From contig NZ_CP033932.1 of the NCBI RefSeq assembly GCF_003815975.1, positions 62,001 to 126,000 on the forward strand: DNA of 64,000 nt. Direction: 5' to 3'. Under the pieces are notes generated by a model. It searched no databases. It worked only from the letters and a program-made list of their open reading frames with translations, and was not told the DNA's origin. This document shows, in pieces, positions 34,274-42,749 of the stretch. The position numbers and the translations under genes were made by a program. Within the stretch, counting starts at the first letter, position 1. Every line of letters starts with the position of its first letter. This DNA comes from Chryseobacterium bernardetii. Its GTDB lineage: Bacteria; Bacteroidota; Bacteroidia; Flavobacteriales; Weeksellaceae.

Positions 34274-35608
34274 TTATTTTTTAAGCTCTTCTAAAAATTC
34301 GTCGTGAGAAATTTTAGTTTCTTTTTTGCTGGCTTTTTCAAGAATTACATCTTTTAATTTAGCCATAGCTACTTCAGAAGAGATTTGTCTTACCTGCTCC
34401 TGATCTTTCAACATTTCAACAGCATATTTCTGGATCTCCTCATCTCCTAAGTGGTGGATTCCGTAGATTGCCAATTGATTTTTCACCAATTGCTCAGCCT
34501 GTGCCAATACATCAGCATAGTCAAGGTTGATTTCGTTATCAGTCATCAATTTACCTTCGATGATCTGGTATCTCAATTGGTTTTTCTCAGCTTCAAGGAT
34601 TTCTTTAGCCTGCTCTTCAGACTGGATGTTCTGGTTAGAGAACATTAACCATTTTACCAAGAAAGTTTCAGGAAGCGCTACTTCTTCTTTTTCAGTAACC
34701 TGCTCCAATACTTTATTCACGAAGTGAACGTCAGCATTTTGCTGGAAATACTCATCTAATTCAGCTTTAACTTTTTCTTTAAGCTCTTCTTCAGACTTGA
34801 TGTTTCCTTCTCCGTATACTTTGTCGAATAAATCCTGGTTAAGTTCAGCTAAGTTTAATGAATAGAAGTCTTTTACTTTTACTTCAATTTCATTGTGGTG
34901 TAGGTGTTCTACTTCTTCTTTGCTGAATCCTAATTCTTTAGCCAATTCTTCATCCCCTGCAAGAGTTTCTTTAGTTACTTTTACAGATCCATCCATTTTC
35001 AAAGCTTTTACCAATTTGAAAGCTTCTTTATTTTCAGCTGTAATGGTAATGTTTTTTGGGTGGTGGTGGTGCTCTCCTTCAGCATCTTCTTCCACAACCT
35101 GAGAAACTTCTAAAGCGATGTAAGAATCTTTAGTGATTTTATCTTGAGGAACCTGCTCAGCGAAACGCTTCTGCATGTTTTCAATGCTCTTGCTGATTTC
35201 TTTTTCAGAAGCTTCAACTTTGTAGTGAGGCGCTTCATATTTAGCTAAATCTATAGTAAATGCAGGCTCATATCCTACTTCGAAAGCAACTTCCAGCTGA
35301 TCAGCATTGTAATCGAATTCGTTTACTGGCTGAGGAATAGGCTGACCAACTAATCTTAACTTGTTTTCGTTAACATAATTGTTCAAAGCATCAGAAACCT
35401 GTCTGTTGATTTCTTCAAATGCAATTCCTGCTTCATATTGTTTTTTAACCATACTCAAAGGCACTTTCCCTTTTCTGAATCCAGGAACTTGCGCATTTTT
35501 AGCATAATTAATCAATTGCTTCTCTACTTTTTCTTTGTAGTCAGATTTTTCCAATGTCACTGTAAGTAATGCACTTACATCATCATGGTTTTGTGCGGTA
35601 ACCTTCAT
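34274..35608 (-). CDS. tig: Trigger factor
   Basis: Ribosome-associated chaperone that greets nascent chains at the exit tunnel. The N-terminal ribosome-binding tail has GFRKGKVPLSMVKKQY (residues ~43-58). A peptidyl-prolyl isomerase-like middle and a helical C-terminal arm region follow, to 444 residues. The middle domain contains a run of four histidines (GEHHHHPK, residue ~180) that could bind metal incidentally. It stands alone with a -7 box 22 bases upstream and its own terminator; clpP and clpX are not next to it. Confidence 0.92.
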   Translation of the reverse strand: MKVTAQNHDDVSALLTVTLEKSDYKEKVEKQLINYAKNAQVPGFRKGKVPLSMVKKQYEAGIAFEEINRQVSDALNNYVNENKLRLVGQPIPQPVNEFDYNADQLEVAFEVGYEPAFTIDLAKYEAPHYKVEASEKEISKSIENMQKRFAEQVPQDKITKDSYIALEVSQVVEEDAEGEHHHHPKNITITAENKEAFKLVKALKMDGSVKVTKETLAGDEELAKELGFSKEEVEHLHHNEIEVKVKDFYSLNLAELNQDLFDKVYGEGNIKSEEELKEKVKAELDEYFQQNADVHFVNKVLEQVTEKEEVALPETFLVKWLMFSNQNIQSEEQAKEILEAEKNQLRYQIIEGKLMTDNEINLDYADVLAQAEQLVKNQLAIYGIHHLGDEEIQKYAVEMLKDQEQVRQISSEVAMAKLKDVILEKASKKETKISHDEFLEELKK

Positions 35609-35630
35609 TATTGATTAAAATTTTAGGTTG

Positions 35631-35638
35631 CAAAAATA
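35631..35638 (-). promoter_or_regulatory. Promoter -7 box of tig
   Basis: TATTTTTG on the minus strand, 22 bases before the ATG. Confidence 0.6.
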
Positions 35639-35744
35639 GGAATTTTTTATGAAAATCACTCATTTAAAATCAACTAATACAGCCAAATATTGTTAAATAA
35701 AAAACCACCGAGAGTTTCGGTGGTTCAAACAAGATTAATTATTC

Positions 35745-36317
35745 CTAATTACTTAGGTTATATCTAGCTTCTGCATCGGTTTCCCCTCCTGTTACGCTTC
35801 CCCAGGCAGTTCCTGATTTAGCGTCATTTACACTTTCCGGAGAGTGGATAAGGGTTAATTTTAAGAATGGCGCATCACCGTTTATCGCTTTTGTAACCGT
35901 CCATTTTGTTCTTAGCCCTACTCTTTTTCCATCGTTTCTTAAATCTCCTCCATCTTGTCTTTCTACTGTAATATCAGACTTCGGAAAATCAAAAATCAAA
36001 AAGTGTTCATTTTTAGCATCAATAATTTCCTTAGTAGCATCTTCATTACCGTTTCTGAATTTTGCTTCAACAATGTAGCTTTTCCCATCTTTAAGAGGAA
36101 TAGTGGGTGTTCCACCGGCACCAATACTGTAATCATAAGGAATTGTATTTGTAGTTCCCTCTTCTGTTACCAGCAAAACAATGTTAGTAAGTTCTTCCTG
36201 AGGAAGATCATCTTCTTCCGCAGAGCCATTTCTCTGGCAGGAAATAACCGTAGTAACAGTAATAAATAAAACAGCCAATAATTTGATAATATTTTTAGTA
36301 TTGAATAGTTTGTTCAT
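35745..36317 (-). CDS. Lipoprotein, likely partner of the upstream TonB receptor
   Basis: A 190-residue exported lipoprotein; the lipobox reads TVISC around residue 27 of the ATG form. The mature part is acidic at the start and then beta-rich (IVLLVTEEGTTNTIPYDYSIGAGGTPTIPLKDGKSYIVEAKFRNGNED). It follows the TonB receptor by 49 bases on the same strand, so it is probably an outer-membrane companion, such as a substrate-capturing protein. A TTG two codons upstream is a weaker start. I do not recognise the family. Confidence 0.8.
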   Translation of the reverse strand: MNKLFNTKNIIKLLAVLFITVTTVISCQRNGSAEEDDLPQEELTNIVLLVTEEGTTNTIPYDYSIGAGGTPTIPLKDGKSYIVEAKFRNGNEDATKEIIDAKNEHFLIFDFPKSDITVERQDGGDLRNDGKRVGLRTKWTVTKAINGDAPFLKLTLIHSPESVNDAKSGTAWGSVTGGETDAEARYNLSN

Positions 36318-36366
36318 TTTCAAGAATTTAAAATTGTAAAATTTGATTAAATAGTTGATAAGCTCT

Positions 36367-38751
36367 TTAGAATTTATATCTAAGGCTTAAAATAAAGTTT
36401 CTTCCAGGCTCATTAGCAAAGAATCTCAGACGGTTCAGATACTCTCTGTATGAAGTATTGAAGAGATTGTTCACGATAAGTCCTGCAGAAAAGTTTTTGC
36501 TGATATTGATTCCCGTCTGGATATTCCAAAGTGAATATCCGTTTGGCGGAGTACTGATGTCCAGCGTTTTATCTACCAGCTCACCATTTTCATAAAGTTC
36601 CAATGGCACATTACGGATCGGGAATCTGGTTTGTTTTAAAAATGTTTGATTTTCAACAGTGAAATAGAAGTCATTCCATTTTTCTTTTTTAAATTGCAGT
36701 GCATTGGAAAAATTAGGAGGCATCATTAGAATCAACGGTTCATTGTTTGTATCATCCTGTCCATATACATAACTTCCTTTTCCTACATACGTTAGGTCAT
36801 CTGTAAGTTTCCAGTTAACATCTAAATCCACTCCATACATTTTTGCATCTATCTGCTGGTATTCCCATTCCTGAAAAACACCTCTGATCGTTCCCTTAAT
36901 TCCTACAGGAACTTCATTAATGAAATTTTTCGTGATGAAGAAATAAGGGTTTACGGAAACATTCAATCCTTTCAGCACATTGAATTTTGAATCAATGTTC
37001 AGATTAAACTGATGTCCCTGCTCATTTTTCAGACTCAGATCTCCGGTTTCGATTACTCCTGCGGAGTGGTGCAAGCCATCTGAAAATAATTCAGCCACAT
37101 TAGGGGCTCTTCCCACTTTTGCATAATTAAATTTCAGATCAAAGCTGGCGTTGGGACGATATTCCAAACCTGCATTGAAGGAAATATTGTTGTAATTAAG
37201 CTGTGGTCTTGTCAGCACTCTATTCTGATCTGTTTTCACATAGAATTGTGGATAAGTATCTGCATAAGATTTCTCCCAGTCACTTACATCATACCATTTG
37301 GTAACATCATAACGGGTGAAATCATATCTTGCTCCTGCCTCAAAATTGAATTCAGGCGAAATTTTATATTTGAAAATGGAATAAGCTCCTGCAGAATATT
37401 TATCATAATTCGGGATCAGACGTCTTGCTTTTGTCGCAGGATCTGAATAATTATTCTGAAAACCAGCATCAATTCCTGTTTCCAAAGACCACTTTCCTCT
37501 TTCTATCAGATCGTTGATATTAAACTGGTGTGTCATTAATTCCAGGTCAAGAGCCGGAGTATCTTTCAGTTCTCCTCTTCTGATATCATATTCCTGTCTG
37601 TGGTTATACTGATAGCTGTATGTTGCTGACAGTTTCCCGATATTTTCAAACCTTTTGAATGCGGAAACCTTGGCAATATGATGCTCAATAACCTGTCTCG
37701 GGTTATCAATATCATAACTGAACTTCCCTGAATAAACGGGAGGATTGGCATTCATTGCTCTTTGATAATCCTCGGATGTAGAAACATGCGAATCTCTTAA
37801 AATCCCAATATTCTGATTAGTCAGATAATAATCAAATGAAATTCCCCTGTCAAAGGTATTATTCTGAACAGTAAAATTGAAAGATGAAAAATCCATCCCT
37901 GTATTTTTCAGGTTATAATCAGGAGCACTTTGATCGCCCAGTTTTTTGATGCTTCCTCCTGATTTGACAGCCCAGCCATTTTTCCAGGTCTTTGCAACAT
38001 CTACATCTATTCCCAAACCTCTTCCATTGGAAATCCCGGTAAGTCCTACTGATCCTTTAATGGTATCCTTTTTAGGGAAAATTTCAGGTTCCATCACTAC
38101 AACTCCACCTACAGCATCACCACCATATTTCAGGGCAGATGCTCCTTTAATAACGTCAATATGCTGAAAATTATTGATATCAACATTGGGAGCGTGTTCT
38201 ACACCCCATTCCTGCTCAGCCAATCGTACTCCGTTATTTAAAATACTGATACGGCTTCCATAAAGACCATGGATAACAGGTTTTGAGATATTATTTCCGG
38301 TTTTCAAAGCCGTTACTCCTGAAATTTTAGATAATAAATTCCCCAGGTTATCTGTAGAATTTTTCTCTATATCAGATTTACTGACTGTTTTAATAACCAG
38401 CGAACCATTATTTTTATGATTTCCATGTATTGTAATGGTTTCAATATCATTACTATGATGTTCTAAAGTAATGGTAATATGAAGATCCTGATCAACTCCT
38501 ATATTTTCAGTATAATCATTGCAATCAGGATGTTTTGCAATGAGTGTATACTTCCCTGCAGGGACTTTATTAAAGGAAAAAACTCCTCTTTTATCTGTTT
38601 TTGCCGTAAGATTACCGATTTTCACCACTGCATTCTCCAGCATGGTTTTATCATGAAAATCCTGAACGGTTCCTTGTACAGTATAAGTTTTCTGTGCACT
38701 TGTAAATACCGATCCGCAAAAGATCAGCAACAGGCAATATATCAATTTCAT
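36367..38751 (-). CDS. TonB-dependent receptor, likely metal or metallophore importer
   Basis: A 794-residue outer membrane receptor. A signal peptide ends TSAQ near residue 20, then a carboxypeptidase-like regulatory domain (TYTVQGTVQDFHDKTMLENAVVKIG), a plug domain (GVTALKTGNNISKPVIHGLYG) and a beta barrel ending in ...SLRYKF with terminal Phe. The plug region with EQEWGVEHAPNVD resembles zinc/heme-class receptors such as ZnuD. A Fur-type box at 38897-38915 lies upstream. The ATG at 38751 is the one with a signal peptide right behind it. Confidence 0.9.
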   Translation of the reverse strand: MKLIYCLLLIFCGSVFTSAQKTYTVQGTVQDFHDKTMLENAVVKIGNLTAKTDKRGVFSFNKVPAGKYTLIAKHPDCNDYTENIGVDQDLHITITLEHHSNDIETITIHGNHKNNGSLVIKTVSKSDIEKNSTDNLGNLLSKISGVTALKTGNNISKPVIHGLYGSRISILNNGVRLAEQEWGVEHAPNVDINNFQHIDVIKGASALKYGGDAVGGVVVMEPEIFPKKDTIKGSVGLTGISNGRGLGIDVDVAKTWKNGWAVKSGGSIKKLGDQSAPDYNLKNTGMDFSSFNFTVQNNTFDRGISFDYYLTNQNIGILRDSHVSTSEDYQRAMNANPPVYSGKFSYDIDNPRQVIEHHIAKVSAFKRFENIGKLSATYSYQYNHRQEYDIRRGELKDTPALDLELMTHQFNINDLIERGKWSLETGIDAGFQNNYSDPATKARRLIPNYDKYSAGAYSIFKYKISPEFNFEAGARYDFTRYDVTKWYDVSDWEKSYADTYPQFYVKTDQNRVLTRPQLNYNNISFNAGLEYRPNASFDLKFNYAKVGRAPNVAELFSDGLHHSAGVIETGDLSLKNEQGHQFNLNIDSKFNVLKGLNVSVNPYFFITKNFINEVPVGIKGTIRGVFQEWEYQQIDAKMYGVDLDVNWKLTDDLTYVGKGSYVYGQDDTNNEPLILMMPPNFSNALQFKKEKWNDFYFTVENQTFLKQTRFPIRNVPLELYENGELVDKTLDISTPPNGYSLWNIQTGINISKNFSAGLIVNNLFNTSYREYLNRLRFFANEPGRNFILSLRYKF

Positions 38752-38841
38752 TGTAAAATAGATTGATTGCGTACCCTTTTTTAATTTCAATAAGGTACAT
38801 TTTTCGTTAAAAATTATGGGAAGGGTTTGTTTTGTAAACTG

Positions 38842-38857
38842 TACATTGTACAATGTA
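38842..38857. repeat. Perfect 16-bp palindrome upstream of the TonB receptor
   Basis: TACATTGT followed by its complement ACAATGTA, 91 bases before the receptor ATG. It may be a second operator in the leader, but flavobacterial intergenic sequences often contain such simple palindromic words. Confidence 0.5.
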
Positions 38858-38896
38858 AAAAGTAAAATGTATTAATGAAAGTTAGTCCCTGAAATC

Positions 38897-38915
38897 GTTA
38901 ATAATAATCATTATC
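38897..38915. promoter_or_regulatory. Fur-type operator upstream of the TonB receptor
   Basis: GTTAATAATAATCATTATC matches the classic E. coli Fur box GATAATGATAATCATTATC at 17 of 19 positions. It lies 146 bases before the receptor ATG and 71 bases after the stop of the small upstream gene. Regulation by iron, or by another Fur-family metal sensor, is inferred. The window's own Fur-family gene (20532-21005) may or may not be the binder. Confidence 0.72.
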
Positions 38916-38985
38916 AAATGATTTCCAACAACTTTAAACTTTGAACATCAAACATCGAACTTTAAACCCAATAAGAATGTGATGA

Positions 38986-39339
38986 TTAGGAAATTGCGGG
39001 AGGTCCGCGAAGCTGAAAGGTAAATTTGGTCTGAGACCAGATTTTTTCCTGAATAGCGATCATCTGCTTTACTTCGTGCGTATAATGCTCAAAGCTAAAG
39101 CTGAATTCTTCAGGAGCTAATGTGTGCCCGGTCACCAAAAAGTGGCAGGCCAGACAGTCACCCGCTTTCTCTTTAGTAATGGCTTTCGTTACAGAATTTT
39201 CGACTTTTTTAAAGTTAAATGCTTTAAAATAATCTACAGATTCGTGATGGTGAAAGCTCTGAGAAAGCATCGCGATGAAGTATACTCCAAACAACAGCCT
39301 GGAGATAAATACTTTTAAGTTTCTGCTTTCTTTAATCAT
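38986..39339 (-). CDS. Small His/Cys-rich exported protein upstream of the TonB receptor
   Basis: A 117-residue protein with an N-terminal membrane or signal segment (residues ~8-27). It carries possible metal ligands: FHHHES right after the segment, DCLACHF around residue 70, and other histidines (GHT, HYTHE). It ends in the short FQLRGPPAIS tail seen in many small Bacteroidota proteins next to TonB receptors. It is the first gene of the three-gene TonB locus and its -7 box ends four bases before the ATG. The role is inferred as metal capture or sensing. Confidence 0.78.
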   Translation of the reverse strand: MIKESRNLKVFISRLLFGVYFIAMLSQSFHHHESVDYFKAFNFKKVENSVTKAITKEKAGDCLACHFLVTGHTLAPEEFSFSFEHYTHEVKQMIAIQEKIWSQTKFTFQLRGPPAIS

Positions 39340-39343
39340 GATT

Positions 39344-39351
39344 CAAAATTA
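39344..39351 (-). promoter_or_regulatory. Promoter -7 box of the small His/Cys-rich gene, four bases from the ATG
   Basis: TAATTTTG on the minus strand; four bases separate the final G from the start codon. Confidence 0.6.
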
Positions 39352-39653
39352 TGAAAATAATTTAATACTTCGTGTTAATTTTGGTTTGGTGTTACTATTA
39401 TTTACCTTAAATTCAAATCAGATCCATTTTTTGATTCTTTAGCGCTAAGAAACGCAAAGGAAAAATTGAAAGTTATTCTGTGTATTTCTGTTCGAAGGGC
39501 CATTCCATTCAGCCATGTTGTTATTAGTTTTCATTTGCTGAGTATTACCCCTTTACGAGCGAAAAGTTCCCATTTAGAGATGTTTTTGCGAGCTTCTTAG
39601 TTAAGATACAAATGGGTAATTATTGATTATGATGGCCTCAATATCAGGTAAAA
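39352..39653. other. Gene-free stretch with remnants of degenerate repeats
   Basis: No usable open frame. It contains TTTAGCGCTAAGAAACGC at about 39439-39456 and GCGAGCTTCTTAGTTAAG at about 39588-39605, which look like worn copies of a short family; a similar AACGCAAAG/CAAAGGCG pair lies in the gap after the IS at about 50220-50265. No hairpin with a T-run other than the ABC-F terminator. Confidence 0.45.
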
Positions 39654-39688
39654 AAAATTCGGGACCTGTATTCCAGATCCCGAATTTT
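39654..39688 (-). terminator. Terminator of the ABC-F gene
   Basis: An 11-bp stem AAAATTCGGGA/TCCCGAATTTT with a 13-base loop and a U-run on the minus strand. Confidence 0.88.
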
Positions 39689-39699
39689 AGTATTTCCTA

Positions 39700-41628
39700 T
39701 TAATCAAGTTGGGTTCCTAAGTATTCCCATTCCTGCAAAGCGTTGTCCAGTTCTTCTTTAGCTTTATTGTATTTTTCTAAAGTTTCATCGGAAGGGTTTT
39801 CTTTAGCAAATGAAGCTTCCATTTCTTCTACTTTAACTTCAAGTTCGGAAATTTTTTCTTCTACTTTCTTGATTTTATTTTGAATATTTTTCTGTTCTTT
39901 ACTGATGATATTAGATGTCTGACTGGTACTAACAACTGGTTTCTCTTCTACTTTTTTAGGTTCTTCCTTCACATCACCATGCAATTTCGCCTTTTCCGCA
40001 GAGATTTCCCTGATGCTTTCTTTCTGTCTGTACTCAAGATATTCGTTGATATCGCCCAGGAATTCTTTCATTTTCCCGTCGCGGAATTCATAGATCTTAT
40101 CACACAGTCCCTGAAGGAATTCCCTGTCGTGAGAAATTACAATCAATGTACCTTCAAAATTCTGTAACGCTAGCTTAATGATCTCCTTAGACTGAATATC
40201 AAGGTGGTTGGTAGGTTCGTCCATAATCAGCGTGTTGAAAGGACGAAGCAATAGTTTACAAAGTGCCAGACGGTTTCTTTCTCCTCCGGAAAGCACTTTT
40301 GTTTTCTTTGTTACTGCATCTCCCTGAAACAGGAAAGATCCTAATAAATCTCTTACCCTAGGTCTTGTTTCTTCTGTAGCGGCATCTTCTGCTTCTTCAA
40401 GAACTGTTTTGTTAGGGGTTAAAACCTCTTCCTGATTCTGGGCAAAATATCCGATGTTTACATTGTGTCCCAGATTCCAGCTTCCGGAATAATCTTTAAT
40501 ATCTCCTGCTAAAATTTTAGCTAATGTTGTTTTCCCCTGTCCGTTTTGTCCTAAAAGTGCAATTCTGTCTCCTCTCTGAACAATGAAGTCCACGTTGTCA
40601 AAGATCTGCTTCTGACCGTAAGCTTTTCCAAGATTTACAGCTTCAAAAATCACTTTCCCCGGAACCATAGACTGCACGAAACGGATATTGAATTTTGAAA
40701 CGTCTTCATTATCCACTTCAATACGTTCAATTTTGTCCAGTTTTTTAATAAGCGACTGTGCAAAAGAGGCTTTAGTAGCACTTGCACGGAACTTATTAAT
40801 ATTATCTTCCATCTGCTTAATTTCCGCATCCTGATTCTTTTTAGCCTGAATCAGTTTTTCACGGCGGTCTTCACGCATTATAAGATATTTAGTGTAGTTG
40901 GCTTTATAATCGTCAACTTTCCTATTGTTGATATCAAAAGTCCGGTTACAAACGGCTGTCATAAACTGTTTATCGTGACTCACCAGAACAATGGCTCCCG
41001 GATAATCTTTAAGGAAGTTTTCAAGCCAGATAATAGATTCCATATCCAGGTGGTTGGTAGGCTCATCGAGAAGCATAATGTCATTCTTTTGAAGAAGCAG
41101 CTTTGCCAGTTCGATTCTCATTCTCCATCCTCCTGAAAACTCATCGGTGATCTTTTGAAAATCATCAGCTTTAAATCCTAAACCAAATAACACTTTTTCC
41201 ATATCACCTTCCAGATTGTAGGCATCATGGTTCATTAAAAGGTCATTCAGCTCGGTCATTTTATTAATTAAATCCGTGTAGGAATCACTTTCGTAATCTG
41301 TTCTTGTTGCCATTTGGTGGTTAACCTCCTCAAGCTCGTTTTTCCATGCGTTAATCTGCTCAAAAGCCTGCATGGTTTCGTCCCAAACCGTTCTTCCTTT
41401 TACAAAATCAAGGTCCTGCTTCAGGAAACCAATGGTAATACTTCCTTCTGTTACAACTTCTCCTTCGTAGAAATTAATTTCTCCGGACAGCATTTTCAAT
41501 AAAGTAGATTTTCCCGCTCCGTTTTTTCCTACGAGCCCTACCTTATCATCCTTTTTGATAGTGAAATTGACGTTTTGAAATAAATAATTTCCTGAATGAT
41601 GTAATCCTAAACTTTGAACCGAAAGCAT
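39700..41628 (-). CDS. ABC-F family ATPase
   Basis: A 642-residue protein with two ABC modules and no membrane domain. The first has GKNGAGKST, FSGGWRMR and LLDEPTNHLD; the second has GQNGQGKTT, LSGGERNR and IMDEPTNHLD. A ~95-residue linker follows module one, and a lysine/glutamate-rich coiled coil forms the C-terminus (~550-642). ABC-F proteins act on ribosomes: translation factors or antibiotic-protection proteins. The Uup-like layout with a C-terminal coiled coil favours a housekeeping factor. It stands alone with promoter and terminator. Confidence 0.93.
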   Translation of the reverse strand: MLSVQSLGLHHSGNYLFQNVNFTIKKDDKVGLVGKNGAGKSTLLKMLSGEINFYEGEVVTEGSITIGFLKQDLDFVKGRTVWDETMQAFEQINAWKNELEEVNHQMATRTDYESDSYTDLINKMTELNDLLMNHDAYNLEGDMEKVLFGLGFKADDFQKITDEFSGGWRMRIELAKLLLQKNDIMLLDEPTNHLDMESIIWLENFLKDYPGAIVLVSHDKQFMTAVCNRTFDINNRKVDDYKANYTKYLIMREDRREKLIQAKKNQDAEIKQMEDNINKFRASATKASFAQSLIKKLDKIERIEVDNEDVSKFNIRFVQSMVPGKVIFEAVNLGKAYGQKQIFDNVDFIVQRGDRIALLGQNGQGKTTLAKILAGDIKDYSGSWNLGHNVNIGYFAQNQEEVLTPNKTVLEEAEDAATEETRPRVRDLLGSFLFQGDAVTKKTKVLSGGERNRLALCKLLLRPFNTLIMDEPTNHLDIQSKEIIKLALQNFEGTLIVISHDREFLQGLCDKIYEFRDGKMKEFLGDINEYLEYRQKESIREISAEKAKLHGDVKEEPKKVEEKPVVSTSQTSNIISKEQKNIQNKIKKVEEKISELEVKVEEMEASFAKENPSDETLEKYNKAKEELDNALQEWEYLGTQLD

Positions 41629-41668
41629 CTTAATTAATAATTAGTAATGAATAATGAATTTCCGGGGG

Positions 41669-41676
41669 CAAAAATA
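41669..41676 (-). promoter_or_regulatory. Promoter -7 box of the ABC-F gene
   Basis: TATTTTTG on the minus strand, 40 bases before the ATG. Confidence 0.55.
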
Positions 41677-41703
41677 CGGAAAAAGAAATGAATAGCCCAG
41701 AAA

Positions 41704-41732
41704 TAAAAAAACTGACCAAAATGATCAGTTTT
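41704..41732 (-). terminator. Probable terminator of the 245-residue gene
   Basis: A stem AAAACTGA/TCAGTTTT with a mismatched upper part and a U-rich tail on the minus strand. Confidence 0.65.
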
Positions 41733-41761
41733 ACAGAATGATTCTTCCAACAGAATTTATT

Positions 41762-42499
41762 TTAAAAATTATTAAGAATAGGGACCAATGATGTTCCTGA
41801 AGACACAGGCATTACAGGAGGTGCCCCGGGAACATGTGTAATTCCATGAGTTGTTGGGAGCATCCGTAAATTATAATTTATATTCTGAGTACTGAACATA
41901 AAGCTACATCCGGAATTTGTAGTATGGCCTGTTATTGAACCGGAGGTCATATTGGTCTGAGAGGCAAACAAAATTATCCTTTCATTAGGCCTCATACTTA
42001 CGTTTCCCTGTGAGTTACATATAAAGGCACAGAAAGGCTGATATTGTCCGTTTACTTTTGCTGCCAGTCCTATTGTTACAGGTGGAGTGCCCGGTGGTCT
42101 GTTATTCTGTACAGTGATCTCTCCTTCCGTGCCGCCTGCAACTGTGCGAAAAGAGCCATCTGAATTAAACTCCACCCTTGCTCCTAAAGGAATTTCATCT
42201 GATAATGCCTGCATTATAATTGTAGTATTGACGCTGACATCTGCTTTATTGAAAACATAGACTTTGTATCTGGGCTCACAATCAATTTCTAACAATCCAA
42301 ATACATTATCATAAGGTATAGAAAACCAAACAGGCACCCCCGAAAAAACCTGATTGATTCCGACTGCTCCTTTATATCCTAATAATCTGTAATTATTAAC
42401 CTGAAGATATTGCAATATTTCCCGTTGTTCATCTGATGTAAAATCAAATTCAATTTGATACGTTACAGTTCCTGTTTTTTGGATAAGTGTTTTTTCCAT
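41762..42499 (-). CDS. Unknown beta-rich protein (245 aa)
   Basis: I do not recognise this family. It has no signal peptide or membrane segment, starts MEKTLIQKTGTVTYQIEFDF, and is strand-rich throughout with a proline-rich central loop (NNRPPGTPPVTIG) and a proline-rich C-terminus (VPGAPPVMPVSSG). The stretch MRPNERIILFASQTNM recalls phage or inclusion-body-type sandwich proteins, but this is weak. It lies after a DUF2235 gene with 250 bases between and a terminator-like hairpin in the gap, so it is likely a separate unit. Confidence 0.75.
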   Translation of the reverse strand: MEKTLIQKTGTVTYQIEFDFTSDEQREILQYLQVNNYRLLGYKGAVGINQVFSGVPVWFSIPYDNVFGLLEIDCEPRYKVYVFNKADVSVNTTIIMQALSDEIPLGARVEFNSDGSFRTVAGGTEGEITVQNNRPPGTPPVTIGLAAKVNGQYQPFCAFICNSQGNVSMRPNERIILFASQTNMTSGSITGHTTNSGCSFMFSTQNINYNLRMLPTTHGITHVPGAPPVMPVSSGTSLVPILNNF

Positions 42500-42690
42500 T
42501 GTTTCTATATTTGGTGTTATTTCATTTTTATATTAAGGTTTAAAAATCTGCTCTGTTCCTATTTATTATGAAGCATCATATTATAAACGGATCAAAGTAA
42601 CAGGAACTAAGAATTAAAAGCTAGAGTATAAAATACCAAATATAAAATTCAGTAGTTATACCCAATTGAATCATGTACATTAAAAGTAAA

Positions 42691-42716
42691 AGGGAACATT
42701 ACTTAAAATGTTCCCT
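42691..42716 (-). terminator. Hairpin downstream of the DUF2235 gene
   Basis: A 10-bp stem AGGGAACATT/AATGTTCCCT with a 6-base loop, 34 bases past the stop. The U-tract is weak. Confidence 0.7.
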
Positions 42717-42749
42717 AACCTAAAATTTAAAACTAAATAAGGAGTAACC

